The position numbers and the translations under genes were made by a program. 64,000 bases of DNA. Source: Thalassobacillus cyri (GTDB lineage Bacteria > Bacillota > Bacilli > Bacillales > Halobacillaceae). Under the pieces are notes generated by a model, which was given only the letters and a program-made list of their open reading frames with translations, was not told the origin of the DNA and searched no databases. Positions 8,027 through 16,135 of this stretch are shown in pieces (position 1 is the first letter of the stretch; the number at the start of each line of letters is the position of its first letter). The DNA is taken from NCBI RefSeq assembly GCF_900107755.1, contig NZ_FNQR01000012.1, positions 1 to 64,000 on the forward strand, written 5' to 3'.

Positions 8027-8488
8027 ATGAAGGTTCCATTTTTCTTTTCGGCAATCATTGTAATGTCCGTATTAACGGCCTGTCAGCAGATGGATGAGCC
8101 ACCTGATGCAAAAGCGCATGTCAGTCCGGAGACTGCTATCCAAAGAGGGGATGTCGTAAATCTACATGGGAAGACTTCCAATCTGGACCGGTTTGAAAAA
8201 TTTTTGAGTAGTCTGGATGCAGGCAAGAAAGATGACATCCGGATTACCAGCTATACCACCGAAGGAGATCCTATTTTTTACAACTTGAAATTTGACGGTG
8301 AAAAAATTCATTACACGTATGACATTACCATGGATGCATATGCGGGTACGGGGAAAGGAATCAGAGAGGCGGAATGTGCGGATATTGCAAGCACAAAAAC
8401 AGAGGGTGAAAGGCGTTATGAATTGAGTGGGTGTAATTCCAATGCCGGTGAGTCATTCTTGTTTACTGTCCGTGAACCGGAGGCTTAA
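8027..8488 (+). CDS. DUF4362-like lipoprotein
   Basis: A 153-residue lipoprotein with an N-terminal signal peptide ending in the lipobox LTAC (Cys 19). The body (DVVNLHGKTSNLDRFEKFL, then DDIRITSYTTEGDPIF) matches the Bacillus DUF4362 family as I recall it. The function is unknown and the protein should be anchored outside the membrane. GGGGAG precedes the ATG. It is followed by the YdhR-like gene 54 bp downstream. Confidence 0.78.
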   Translation: MKVPFFFSAIIVMSVLTACQQMDEPPDAKAHVSPETAIQRGDVVNLHGKTSNLDRFEKFLSSLDAGKKDDIRITSYTTEGDPIFYNLKFDGEKIHYTYDITMDAYAGTGKGIREAECADIASTKTEGERRYELSGCNSNAGESFLFTVREPEA

Positions 8489-8542
8489 ACATTGTGTGCC
8501 GTTAAAACCGACTGATAAAGTAAAAGAAAAGGAGGGATTGTC

Positions 8543-8845
8543 ATGGCTTATATTCTCCAGGTGGATTTTAACATGGAGGGACCATTCGGCAGTGAAATGG
8601 CAGAAAGCTTTGCGGATCTGGCAGAAAGTATCAATCAAGAAGAAGGATTTATATGGAAGATTTGGACGGAAGACAGCGAGGCAAAAGAGGCTGGCGGCAT
8701 TTATTTATTTGAAACGAAAGAAGCTGCTCAAAAATATTTGGCGATGCATACGGAGCGTTTGAAAGGGTTCGGTATCGAACCGGTGAATGGAAATGTATTT
8801 GAAGTGAATGAACCGTTAACCGCCATTAATTCATGGGCCGGTTAA
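8543..8845 (+). CDS. YdhR-like putative mono-oxygenase (dimeric alpha-beta barrel)
   Basis: A 100-residue protein of the YdhR family, ferredoxin-like dimeric barrel proteins that are annotated as mono-oxygenases on structural grounds. The typical pattern is visible: MAYILQVDFNMEGPFG, NQEEGFIWKIWTED, AGGIYLFETKEAAQKYL, and a C-terminal VNEPLTAIN. An AAAAGGAGG site precedes the ATG. Activity has not been shown for most homologues. Confidence 0.82.
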   Translation: MAYILQVDFNMEGPFGSEMAESFADLAESINQEEGFIWKIWTEDSEAKEAGGIYLFETKEAAQKYLAMHTERLKGFGIEPVNGNVFEVNEPLTAINSWAG

Positions 8846-8859
8846 ATAATATCCAGCTT

Positions 8860-8892
8860 TGGCGCAATCCTGAAAAGGGTTGCGTTTTTTTA
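8860..8892 (+). terminator. Intrinsic terminator
   Basis: GCGCAATCC / GGGTTGCG hairpin followed by seven T after the YdhR-like gene. Confidence 0.82.
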
Positions 8893-9067
8893 GGAGGAAT
8901 TTCCAGGCAGGAAAGAGAAGTAGTGGGAATGAACGGCAAAGCAGTTGTACAGGAGAACGTCCGTAAGAAATAAAGCAACCCACCGCAAACGGTCACTGTT
9001 TGAAAGGGTTACCGGACTGCAGGTTGATCCTGATACATATACGCTTATGTAATGAAGGAGTATTGTG

Positions 9068-9976
9068 ATGGAGATGCAGAAACAGTTTGTGGAATCCGTA
9101 CGTTTGTATTTTAAAGAAGAAGGAGAAGCCTGGCTGCAAAAACTGCCAGGCCTGATTACATATTGTGAAGAAAAGTGGGCGTTGCAGTTGAAAACGCCCT
9201 TTTTCCTGTCGATCAATTATGTCGCACCTGCAGTCCGTGAAGACGGAACAGAGCTGGTAGTTAAAATCTCGCTTCCAGGCGGAGGATTTCTCGATGAATG
9301 GGAAGCATTGCATTTGTTTAATGGGGAGGGAATGGCTTCTCTAGTAGAGGTTGATCAGGAACATCGAATTTTATTAATAGAAAAGTTGACCCCCGGCTAT
9401 ACACTTGCAGAATTGGAAGATGACGAAGAAGCTTGCCGTATAGCAGCTCATGTACTGAAAAAATTACATCATCCTGCTCCTGAAAACACCCGTCTTCCAA
9501 CAACAAAAGCGAGAGAAGATAACTTAAAAGCAATTTTATCGAAAAATCCAAATGGGCTGGGTCCAATATCAAAAGAAACACTTGAACAGGCAAGCAGAAT
9601 GTTTACCTGCCTGCATGAAACCAGTCGTGACCTCCGTTTGCTTCACGGTGATTTTCATCATTACAATGTGCTTGCTTCCAGAAAGGATGAATGGACAGCC
9701 ATCGATCCGAAGGGGCTTATAGGCGAAAGGGAGTATGATTTGATCCAGTTTCTTTTGAATAAGCTGCCAGAAGAAGGCAAGCTTCCCGTGATAGAAAAGC
9801 GGGTCGAGATTTTCACAGAGGAATTAAAACTAAATAAGGAGAGGCTGCTATTGTGGGGTTTTTGCCATACGGTGTTGGCAGCCAGTTGGACGGTCGATGA
9901 TCATGGCAGTTATGATCAATCGTTTTTTGAAGTGATTGAGGTTTTTGAAAAACTATTACTCCTTAAAGGAAGCTAA
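9068..9976 (+). CDS. Aminoglycoside/hydroxyurea antibiotic resistance kinase-like phosphotransferase
   Basis: A 302-residue kinase of the APH(6)/hydroxyurea phosphotransferase group, the family of streptomycin 6-kinases. Catalytic loop LHGDFHHYNVL (HGD and N) and metal-binding segment AIDPKGLIGEREYD are intact. Substrate cannot be told from sequence; many chromosomal members do not confer resistance. GAAGGAG at 9053-9059 suits the ATG at 9068 better than the GTG at 9065. It opens a run of same-strand genes up to 13326. Confidence 0.85.
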   Translation: MEMQKQFVESVRLYFKEEGEAWLQKLPGLITYCEEKWALQLKTPFFLSINYVAPAVREDGTELVVKISLPGGGFLDEWEALHLFNGEGMASLVEVDQEHRILLIEKLTPGYTLAELEDDEEACRIAAHVLKKLHHPAPENTRLPTTKAREDNLKAILSKNPNGLGPISKETLEQASRMFTCLHETSRDLRLLHGDFHHYNVLASRKDEWTAIDPKGLIGEREYDLIQFLLNKLPEEGKLPVIEKRVEIFTEELKLNKERLLLWGFCHTVLAASWTVDDHGSYDQSFFEVIEVFEKLLLLKGS

Positions 9977-9994
9977 AAAAGAAAGGGGGAGCGG

Positions 9995-10377
9995 ATGAGG
10001 TACAAGTCATTGGTATGGTTGGTCCTGGCAGTAATTACCCTGTCTGCGTGTACCGGGCAAAGAACCCTTCATTACACAGGGGAAAGTGAAAACTGGGAAG
10101 TGACCTATCGAATTAATCAAACCAGTAGTGATACGCTGAATAGAAGTGCATCTATTCAATATATAGGAGAGGGAGAGCCGCCAGAAACGATTGACTATCA
10201 CTTTATCAGCCAGATGAGTGAATCATCGGGAGGAACTTCCCTAAGTGATCAGGGGTAAAGGATTTTAGATTGGGTGGCTGCCAGGGGTGTTCTATTACTT
10301 CGGAAGAACAGGAGATTGAAGCAACGATTGAATGGGAAGGGATGACGGAAAGACTCCTGTTGACGAATCGTGATTAG
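9995..10377 (+). pseudogene. Small lipoprotein gene with a frameshift
   Basis: The first 87 codons encode a lipoprotein with lipobox LSAC (Cys 19) and the segments ENWEVTYRI and IQYIGEGEPPETIDY, seen in a family of short Bacillus lipoproteins. The frame ends with TAA at 10256-10258. The -1 frame continues without a stop from 10255 to 10377 and supplies the missing end (GCQGCSI, TIEWEG, LLLTN) typical of the family. One extra G in the GGGG run at 10252-10255 would restore the gene. It may be real inactivation or a base-calling error. Confidence 0.75.
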
Positions 10378-10491
10378 GAACAAGCAGGCATCCATTATAG
10401 AGATCGACTTAAGTGAAAAATCAGTTTACTTTCAGTAGAATAAGAGAGAAACCCGAAACAGGGAATGCAGGACAACGAGGAGGAAGTAGAC

Positions 10492-10956
10492 ATGAAGCTG
10501 AAAATAGGATTATTATTCATGCTGGTTCTTTTTACAGCAGGCTGTTCCACCGAACCAAATGCGATGCATACATACGACAAGACGCAAGTCAACGATCATT
10601 TACAAGAAGTTGATTTTGACTACGAGCTGCCTGAGCAAGTTCCTTTTGAAGTGAAAAGTATTGAAACGGATACACTCGTACCAGACCAGCCTATCTTTTC
10701 TGTATATTTTACCGGCACAAATGGGGAGCAAATGATGCTCGAGGTGGTTAATGCGACCCTGAATGCTGCGAAAAGCAATTTATTTGAGGAAGTGAAAATT
10801 GGCGACAGGAAGGGTTTCTTTTATGAAAATGCCCAGGGCGCCAGAATGCTTCTCTGGGAAAAAGATGAGGTCCATTACCAATTGAAGACGATTGCCGGCG
10901 ATACCGAAGCACTGGAGGATTCCCAATTGATCGCTATAGCGAGTACATTTAAGTAA
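10492..10956 (+). CDS. Lipoprotein, DUF4367-like
   Basis: A 154-residue lipoprotein. The start MKLKIGLLFMLVLFTAGCST holds a signal peptide with lipobox TAGC. The body (YELPEQVPFEVKSI, VYFTGTNGEQMMLEV) resembles the DUF4367-like domain of Bacillus envelope proteins. Function unknown. The ATG at 10492 has GAGGAGGAAG in front; an in-frame ATG at 10465 has no site. It sits in the lipoprotein/resistance-like cluster. Confidence 0.72.
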   Translation: MKLKIGLLFMLVLFTAGCSTEPNAMHTYDKTQVNDHLQEVDFDYELPEQVPFEVKSIETDTLVPDQPIFSVYFTGTNGEQMMLEVVNATLNAAKSNLFEEVKIGDRKGFFYENAQGARMLLWEKDEVHYQLKTIAGDTEALEDSQLIAIASTFK

Positions 10957-10978
10957 TAAGGCAGAAGGGTTGATTTGC

Positions 10979-11464
10979 GTGGCTTATAGATTCTTTCCAA
11001 TGACCCAGCATCAAGCAGAAGAAATTGCTCGCCACTGGCATTATGACGGGGAATATTCCTTTTATGATATCGAGGCGGATCGGGAGGACCTTGAGGAATT
11101 CCTCGACCCCGAGCAACGCGGGGAAAATTATTATGTCGTTACCAGTGGGGAAGAATTAGCAGGCTTTTTCAGTTATCACCCCGTTGATTCGCAAACCGTT
11201 GATATCGGCCTCGGAATGAAACCTTCGTTAACTGGTGGAGGCCGGGGGAGGAAGTTTGTCGATGCGGGGCTGAACTTTGCGATAAAATCTTTCAATCCCA
11301 TCCGGATAACCTTATCCGTTGCTGCTTTCAACGAGCGGGCTATTAAAGTTTATGAAAAAGCAGGATTTGTCCGTGGGGAACCATACATGCAGGTTACGAA
11401 CGGAAGCAGCTACGAGTTTTTGAACATGAGTTGCATGCTGAAATGGGAGCCAGAAAATGAATAA
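10979..11464 (+). CDS. GNAT family N-acetyltransferase
   Basis: A 161-residue acetyltransferase with a RimJ/RimL-like layout: IARHWHYDGEYSFYD at the front, PSLTGGGRGRKFVDAGL as the acetyl-CoA loop, and NERAIKVYEKAGF near the end. The usual G-x-G of the loop is changed to GGGRG, which may be tolerated. The GTG at 10979 is chosen because AGAAGGG lies 9 bp upstream; a TTG at 10970 is too close. Its end overlaps the next gene by 8 bp, so translational coupling is likely. Confidence 0.82.
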   Translation: MAYRFFPMTQHQAEEIARHWHYDGEYSFYDIEADREDLEEFLDPEQRGENYYVVTSGEELAGFFSYHPVDSQTVDIGLGMKPSLTGGGRGRKFVDAGLNFAIKSFNPIRITLSVAAFNERAIKVYEKAGFVRGEPYMQVTNGSSYEFLNMSCMLKWEPENE

Positions 11465-12287
11465 TGTCAATGGAGATAGAAGTAACCCAGATTTCCACCT
11501 TACTGAAATAGTCAAGGAAATAGAAGCATTGCTGAAATCGAATCTGGTCGGTTTATACCTGCACGGATCACTTGCCATGGGTGGTTTTAATGCCAGGAAC
11601 AGTGACATCGATCTCTTAGGAATCACAAAAACACGGCTTACAAATCAGGAAGCGCGTTACCTGTCCGAACTATTTTTAACAAAATCTACCCACCCTTTCC
11701 CGATAGAAATTACCTTCATGAATGAACAGCAATTGGTGGACTGGGAGCATCCAAGCATGTTTGACTTCCATTATAGTGAGTATTGGAGAGACGAATTCGA
11801 GCAGAAAAAAACGGGTGACACTTTCGTTAATGCGAAATGGAAGGACCCGGATTTGGCAGCTCATCTCACCGTTACCTATCATAAAGGAATTTGTTTATCT
11901 GGAAAGCCGATTCATGAAGTACTTCCGAGGGTGCCAGAAAAAGATTTTGTCGCTTCTATACAAAATGATTATTACGACTGTCTGGATAACATTGTTCATG
12001 ATCCTGTATACTGCACATTAAATTTGATTCGTTTTTATCGATATTTAAAAGCGGGTGACATTATTTCGAAATTGGAAGGTGCGAAGTGGGGGATCAAGCA
12101 TCTTCCTGAAGAATACCATACGATCATCCAATCGGTACTTGCAATCTATCAGGAGAACGACGGCAGCATTGTTTTAGAAGCAGAGGAGCTGTTCAGGATC
12201 AAAGCGTTTTTAAAAGTGAAAATAGAAAATTTGTTAGAGAGAAGCAATGGTAACAGCCCAAGGGGGATGTCTGATGGAGAAAAATGA
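11457..12287 (+). CDS. Aminoglycoside adenylyltransferase-like nucleotidyltransferase
   Basis: A 276-residue member of the AadA/ANT(9)-like group. The polymerase-beta-type active site GSLAMGGFNARNSDIDLL is intact, with the two catalytic aspartates in DID. A C-terminal helical domain (DUF4111-like) follows. Such proteins transfer AMP to aminoglycosides such as streptomycin or spectinomycin, but the true substrate is not provable here. It overlaps the GNAT gene at its start and the DUF2332 gene at its end. Confidence 0.82.
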   Translation: MNNVNGDRSNPDFHLTEIVKEIEALLKSNLVGLYLHGSLAMGGFNARNSDIDLLGITKTRLTNQEARYLSELFLTKSTHPFPIEITFMNEQQLVDWEHPSMFDFHYSEYWRDEFEQKKTGDTFVNAKWKDPDLAAHLTVTYHKGICLSGKPIHEVLPRVPEKDFVASIQNDYYDCLDNIVHDPVYCTLNLIRFYRYLKAGDIISKLEGAKWGIKHLPEEYHTIIQSVLAIYQENDGSIVLEAEELFRIKAFLKVKIENLLERSNGNSPRGMSDGEK

Positions 12288-13326
12288 GATTGCTGCTAAA
12301 TTTCTGGATTTTGCGGAGCTGGAGTGTAAAGGATCAAGCGCTTTGTATCAATTTTTGTCTGTCAAAATTGCTGGTAATGAAGAGTTACTCCAATTGAGCT
12401 CGTATGCGAGAAGAGGGCAGCCTATACCTAATCTGTTATTTGGGGCAGTCCATCAGTTATTGTTAGCAGGGAATACGCATGAACTCGGTCACTTTTACCC
12501 GAGTATTACAGGGAAGCCGAAGCAGGTGGAAGGTTCATTTTCCAGTTTCCTTGATTTTTGTCGTACCTATCAAAAAGAAATAATAGCAATTTTGCAGGAA
12601 AAACTTGTGCAAACGAACGAAGTGAGACGCTGTGCGTATCTTTATCCACTTTTTTGTTACATACATAAGAAAACAGGAAACTCCTTGTCATTGGTAGAGA
12701 TTGGAACAAGCGCCGGTCTTCAACTGCTCTGGGACCAATATAGTTATTCCTACGGTGGCAATCGTTCTTATGGGAATAACACTTCAGTGGTTCACTTATC
12801 TTCCAAAGTAAGACAGGGAAGCATGCCGGAGCTCCTTGATAGCGCTCCCCCTGTAGCTTCCCGCGTAGGGGTGGATCTCCATGTCAGTGACCTGAAGGAT
12901 AGAGAAGATGCCTTATGGCTGAAGGCACTTATATGGCCGGAACATCAGGAAAGGCTGGAGACTTTTGATAAAGCAGTGAAGCAGTTCAGTAAATCTCCTC
13001 CTTCCTTGATCGAAGGGGATGGCGTGTCGATGCTGAAAGAACTTGCTGCCCAAGCCCCCTCTGCCAGCACGCTTTGCATCTTTCATACTCATGTCGCCAA
13101 CCAGATGTCCCGAAAAGTAAAAAACGATTTGCTGCAGAAAGTCAGTGCAATCGGGCGGAAGCGGGATGTATGTCACATCTACAATAATATCGAGGACAGG
13201 AAGCTCCATCTCGATTATGTAATAAGTGGAGTAAGTTATGCTGAAACAATAGGGGAAACTGATGGTCATGGAGGCTGGTTTGACTGGCATGTGAAAGACT
13301 GTGCCGTCCAGGAGAAACGTGTCTAA
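12274..13326 (+). CDS. DUF2332 family protein
   Basis: A 350-residue protein of the DUF2332 family, whose function is unknown. The family hallmarks are visible: an N-terminal helical segment (YARRGQPIPNLLFGAVHQLLL) and a Rossmann-like motif VEIGTSAGLQLLWDQY that resembles a methyltransferase SAM loop. Later comes LHVSDLKDREDALWLKALIWPE. The ATG at 12274 follows AGGGGG at 12261-12266 and lies inside the end of the nucleotidyltransferase gene, so the two are coupled. Confidence 0.85.
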   Translation: MEKNEIAAKFLDFAELECKGSSALYQFLSVKIAGNEELLQLSSYARRGQPIPNLLFGAVHQLLLAGNTHELGHFYPSITGKPKQVEGSFSSFLDFCRTYQKEIIAILQEKLVQTNEVRRCAYLYPLFCYIHKKTGNSLSLVEIGTSAGLQLLWDQYSYSYGGNRSYGNNTSVVHLSSKVRQGSMPELLDSAPPVASRVGVDLHVSDLKDREDALWLKALIWPEHQERLETFDKAVKQFSKSPPSLIEGDGVSMLKELAAQAPSASTLCIFHTHVANQMSRKVKNDLLQKVSAIGRKRDVCHIYNNIEDRKLHLDYVISGVSYAETIGETDGHGGWFDWHVKDCAVQEKRV

Positions 13327-13387
13327 TAAATGGACGATGTTCCAGTAACTTTTTCTCTAAAAGGTTGTAATCCCTTTACAGCGATAA

Positions 13388-13401
13388 AGTAAGCGCTGTC
13401 A
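13388..13401. promoter_or_regulatory. Candidate cre site (CcpA operator) upstream of the serC leader
   Basis: AGTAAGCGCTGTCA differs from the cre consensus TGWAANCGNTNWCA only at the first base. It lies 26 bp upstream of the -35 box at 13428. Carbon-catabolite input to serC is possible but unproven. Confidence 0.4.
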
Positions 13402-13427
13402 AAGGCGGGTTGTGCGTTATCCCTCTC

Positions 13428-13456
13428 TTGATAACCTGCAGGCAATGCTTTATAAT
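13428..13456 (+). promoter_or_regulatory. SigA promoter of the serC leader
   Basis: TTGATA (13428-13433), 17-bp spacer and a perfect TATAAT (13451-13456). Transcription should start near 13463, well upstream of the aptamer-like sequence. Confidence 0.7.
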
Positions 13457-13534
13457 CCAGGCATATCATTGATTTTTCTGAAAAAACGAACAATAAGTGA
13501 ATATAAGCAAGCGATGAATGTCGTGGGTAGTACT

Positions 13535-13617
13535 ATGACAGGAGCAGCTTCTGGAGAGAATGCACGTTATTGTGCAACGCCGAAGGGTTCATAATCTCAG
13601 GCAAAAGGACAGAAGAG
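13535..13617 (+). ncRNA. Glycine riboswitch-like aptamer (single)
   Basis: The sequence carries the conserved strings of the gcvT-type glycine aptamer in the right order: CTTCTGGAGAGA, a P3-like hairpin TGCAC / GTGCA, CGCCGAAGG, then TCTCAGGCAAAAGGACAG. P1 can form from CTTCT and AGAAG, and P2 from GAGA and TCTC. Only one aptamer is evident, where many glycine riboswitches have two. A terminator follows at 13644-13673 and serC starts at 13781. Identification is by motif recall; a covariance search would settle it. Confidence 0.8.
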
Positions 13618-13643
13618 GTACATCCGATACCTTTTATGTTGAT

Positions 13644-13673
13644 GAGATTGGGAAGTCCCGGTCTCTCTTTTTT
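13644..13673 (+). terminator. Intrinsic terminator of the riboswitch leader
   Basis: GAGATTGGG / CCCGGTCTC stem with an AAGT loop and a T-rich tract, 27 bp after the aptamer. It could be the expression platform. Confidence 0.7.
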
Positions 13674-13738
13674 ATACTTAAGGAAAGTTTCACTTGTTTC
13701 CGCCAAGAAGTACTTGGGGACAAGCAAAATTTTTTAAT
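13673..13738 (+). repeat. Dispersed hairpin repeat R1, degenerate copy 4
   Basis: Starts TATACTTAAGGAAAG and contains CCGCCAAGAAGTACTTGG, a diverged form of the R1 hairpin. It abuts the T-tract of the leader terminator, as the other copies do. Confidence 0.5.
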
Positions 13739-13780
13739 GCATGCAAGTTCTACTACATACAAAGTGAGGGGTTAGACGAA

Positions 13781-14863
13781 ATGAAGCGAATTTATAACTT
13801 TTCAGCGGGGCCTTCCATGCTTCCGCTGCCCGTTTTGGAAAAAGCACAAAGGGAGCTGGTGAATTATAGGGATTCCGGCATGTCTGTCATGGAATTGAGT
13901 CATCGATCCGCACTGTTTACGGAAATCATTCAGGAAGCGGAGCAGCTGCTGCGTGAACTGATGGGCATCCCAGAAAATTATAAAGTGCTCTTCGTACAAG
14001 GGGGTGCTTCGCAGCAATTTTCTGCGGTGCCGTTGAACCTGTTTGGTACGAACGGAAAAGCAGACTATGTGAACACTGGTTCCTGGTCGAAAAAGGCGAT
14101 CAAGGAAGCGGAGAAATATGGAGATATCCGAGTGATTGCTTCGTCGGAGGATGCCAATTTCACTTATATACCAGAGGTGGAGGGCTCCATGATCGATCGG
14201 GAGGCGGATTATGTTCATATCACCACGAATAACACGATAGAAGGGACGGCTTTTTCCAGGATCCCCGATACCGGCAATGTCCCGCTTGTTGCGGATATGT
14301 CGTCCAATATTCTGTCCGAGGAAATCGATGTATCACAATTCGGGGTGATTTATGCCGGTGCCCAAAAAAACATCGGTCCTGCGGGGCTGACAGTTGTGAT
14401 CGTCCGTGAAGACTTGATTGGAATAGCCCAGGAAACCTGCCCGGTCATGCTGAACTATAAAACGCATAGCGATAAAGGATCCTTGTATAACACGCCGCCA
14501 ACCTACGCAATTTACATGGCAAAGCTTGTTTTCGAATGGCTGAAGGAGCTGGGCGGCGTCAAAGAAATGGAAAAGATCAACCGCGAAAAGGCGCAAATGC
14601 TTTATGATTATATGGAGGAATCCGAGTTGTTTTCTTCACCGGTAAAAAAAGACAGCCGTTCCCTTATGAATATTCCGTTTGTAAGTGCCTCGGATGATTT
14701 GAATGCGGCATTTGTAGATGAAGCAAAAGAAGCAGGCTTAGAAACATTGAAAGGGCACCGCTCGGTAGGCGGAATGCGTGCCAGCATCTACAACGCGATG
14801 CCGATCGATGGCGTCCTGTCCCTTGTCGCGTTTATGAAAAAATTTGAAAGTAAGCACAAGTAA
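13781..14863 (+). CDS. serC: Phosphoserine aminotransferase
   Basis: This 360-residue PLP enzyme converts 3-phosphohydroxypyruvate and glutamate to phosphoserine in serine biosynthesis (EC 2.6.1.52). The start [15 protein letters not shown] is canonical, and the PLP lysine is K196 in [10 protein letters not shown]. Length is standard. GTGAGGGG precedes the ATG at 13781; an upstream in-frame start would add a nonconserved extension. It is a single gene whose leader holds a glycine-riboswitch-like element, so glycine may tune serine synthesis. Confidence 0.97.
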   Translation: MKRIYNFSAGPSMLPLPVLEKAQRELVNYRDSGMSVMELSHRSALFTEIIQEAEQLLRELMGIPENYKVLFVQGGASQQFSAVPLNLFGTNGKADYVNTGSWSKKAIKEAEKYGDIRVIASSEDANFTYIPEVEGSMIDREADYVHITTNNTIEGTAFSRIPDTGNVPLVADMSSNILSEEIDVSQFGVIYAGAQKNIGPAGLTVVIVREDLIGIAQETCPVMLNYKTHSDKGSLYNTPPTYAIYMAKLVFEWLKELGGVKEMEKINREKAQMLYDYMEESELFSSPVKKDSRSLMNIPFVSASDDLNAAFVDEAKEAGLETLKGHRSVGGMRASIYNAMPIDGVLSLVAFMKKFESKHK

Positions 14864-14866
14864 CTC

Positions 14867-14909
14867 AAAGAGAGTTCTCATCCTTTTGTAAGGAAGAGAA
14901 CTCTCTTTT
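14867..14909. terminator. Bidirectional intrinsic terminator
   Basis: AAAGAGAGTTCTC / GAGAACTCTCTTTT between serC and the convergent hypothetical gene. Confidence 0.9.
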
Positions 14910-15264
14910 ACTGTTCACCGGCTATTTCAATGGTGTAAATTCCTCGTTCGGTAACCAACGTGAATGTATTTTCATCAAACTGGTATTTTGTTGTATCTTC
15001 CAGCGGAATTTCATAATAGGAGTCAGGAAGTGGCTGGAATCCATCGCCATCTGTTTCGATTTGTCCAGACCCGTTCAATTGTATGGTGTGCATGGGCTCG
15101 TAACCGTCAATCCTTCTCGTATCTTTGGAATAAGAAATCGAATCTAAATGCATAGATATACTGTCGTGATCTGCTAATTCCTGCTTGGCAATTTTTATTC
15201 TTTCGCCGTTCCATTCCTGCAGTAACTGGTTGAATTCTTCGATGGTTAAGTATTGCTGTGACAT
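14908..15264 (-). CDS. Hypothetical cytosolic protein
   Basis: A 118-residue soluble protein of unknown family. It starts MSQQYLTIEEFNQLLQEW, a helix, and then reads as mostly beta strands ending in GIYTIEIAGEQ. No signal peptide or membrane segment. The ATG at 15264 is chosen because the GGAGGG site overlaps an earlier ATG at 15270. Codon use matches neighbours. Confidence 0.7.
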   Translation of the reverse strand: MSQQYLTIEEFNQLLQEWNGERIKIAKQELADHDSISMHLDSISYSKDTRRIDGYEPMHTIQLNGSGQIETDGDGFQPLPDSYYEIPLEDTTKYQFDENTFTLVTERGIYTIEIAGEQ

Positions 15265-15380
15265 GTGCATCCCTCCAACCCTTATTTTTACCTGGAGGAC
15301 TAAATTGATGCGTATAACTATTATTTTTCAAGAGACCCCTTTTTTCCTGAGCTCTGTTAAACGCTAATGTTGATTTTTCA

Positions 15381-15590
15381 TAGAAGATTTATTCAATTAA
15401 AGGCCGTAAAGTCGAAGACTTTATTTCGAGATATTGGGGAGCTTAGGGGCGTTGGGGAAGGGTTCGCTTTCCGCGGGGAAGGCGAAGCCTGAGGAAACTC
15501 ACCACATGCCCACGTAAAGCGATCCGTTTTCCCAGCCACCATAACCGCAACCTAACGTCTCGAAACTGAGTCTTCAACAAAAGAGGGCTT
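15381..15590. repeat. MITE-like dispersed repeat, copy b (complete ends)
   Basis: A 210-bp element flanked by inverted ends GAAGACTTTATTTCGAGA (left) and TCTCGAAACTGAGTCTTC (right), with 3 mismatches in 18. The core GGGGAAGG...GGAAAGCG-like strings match copies a and c. No transposase inside, as expected for a non-autonomous element. Together with the terminator at 15631 it accounts for the gene-free 15265-15683. Confidence 0.7.
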
Positions 15591-15630
15591 AATTGTAAAG
15601 TCAACTCTCTTGAAAAGTTGATTAGACAAT

Positions 15631-15660
15631 AAAAGAGACGGTCCTCTGACCGTCTCTTTG
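15631..15660 (-). terminator. Intrinsic terminator
   Basis: AAAGAGACGGT / ACCGTCTCTTT hairpin after the minus-strand 72-codon gene. Confidence 0.85.
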
Positions 15661-15683
15661 TTTATAGAAATTATTTTAAATTG

Positions 15684-15902
15684 TCAACTTTTAACTTCAT
15701 GCTTTATGTCGTAATCGATAATTTGAATTTTTTTTACTGGCAGTTTGAAGCTCTCTGACAGCTTTTTTTTAAGGTTTCTCTCATTTATTTCCGCATCCTC
15801 TGCGTTTGTGTCCCATTCAATTTCATCCATTCTTCGAAATAACTCGGGGCGATCAAGTTCACTTTCCTTATGGAAGTTGATCCACGATACATTTACTAAC
15901 AT
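15684..15902 (-). CDS. Small hypothetical protein
   Basis: A 72-residue charged soluble protein (MLVNVSWINFHKESELDR). A helical stretch rich in E and R follows, then a strand-like KKIQIIDYDIKHEV. No family recognised. GAAAGGGG precedes the ATG at good distance and a terminator follows, which favours a real gene. Confidence 0.55.
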   Translation of the reverse strand: MLVNVSWINFHKESELDRPELFRRMDEIEWDTNAEDAEINERNLKKKLSESFKLPVKKIQIIDYDIKHEVKS

Positions 15903-16135
15903 TAACTCTACCCCTTTCTGGAGTCAGCTAAAATTTCTCTAGTTAACTTAGTTAACTGGACAAACAAAATTCCCTTATTTAATTGTTCAGCAAGTATAAC
16001 ACGGTTGCTCGGTTATGTATACCCGCCTTATTCCCACCCCCAAGCGAGACAGGAAGTTTTAAAAGGAGTAAAAAAAGGTATATGGGATAAACAGGAAATT
16101 AGTGCTGCAAGTCTGCAAACAAGGAGGATACATCG

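Noticed and set aside
13412-13594. Short ORF upstream of serC
   Set aside because: It overlaps the promoter and riboswitch-like aptamer, and has no ribosome binding site.
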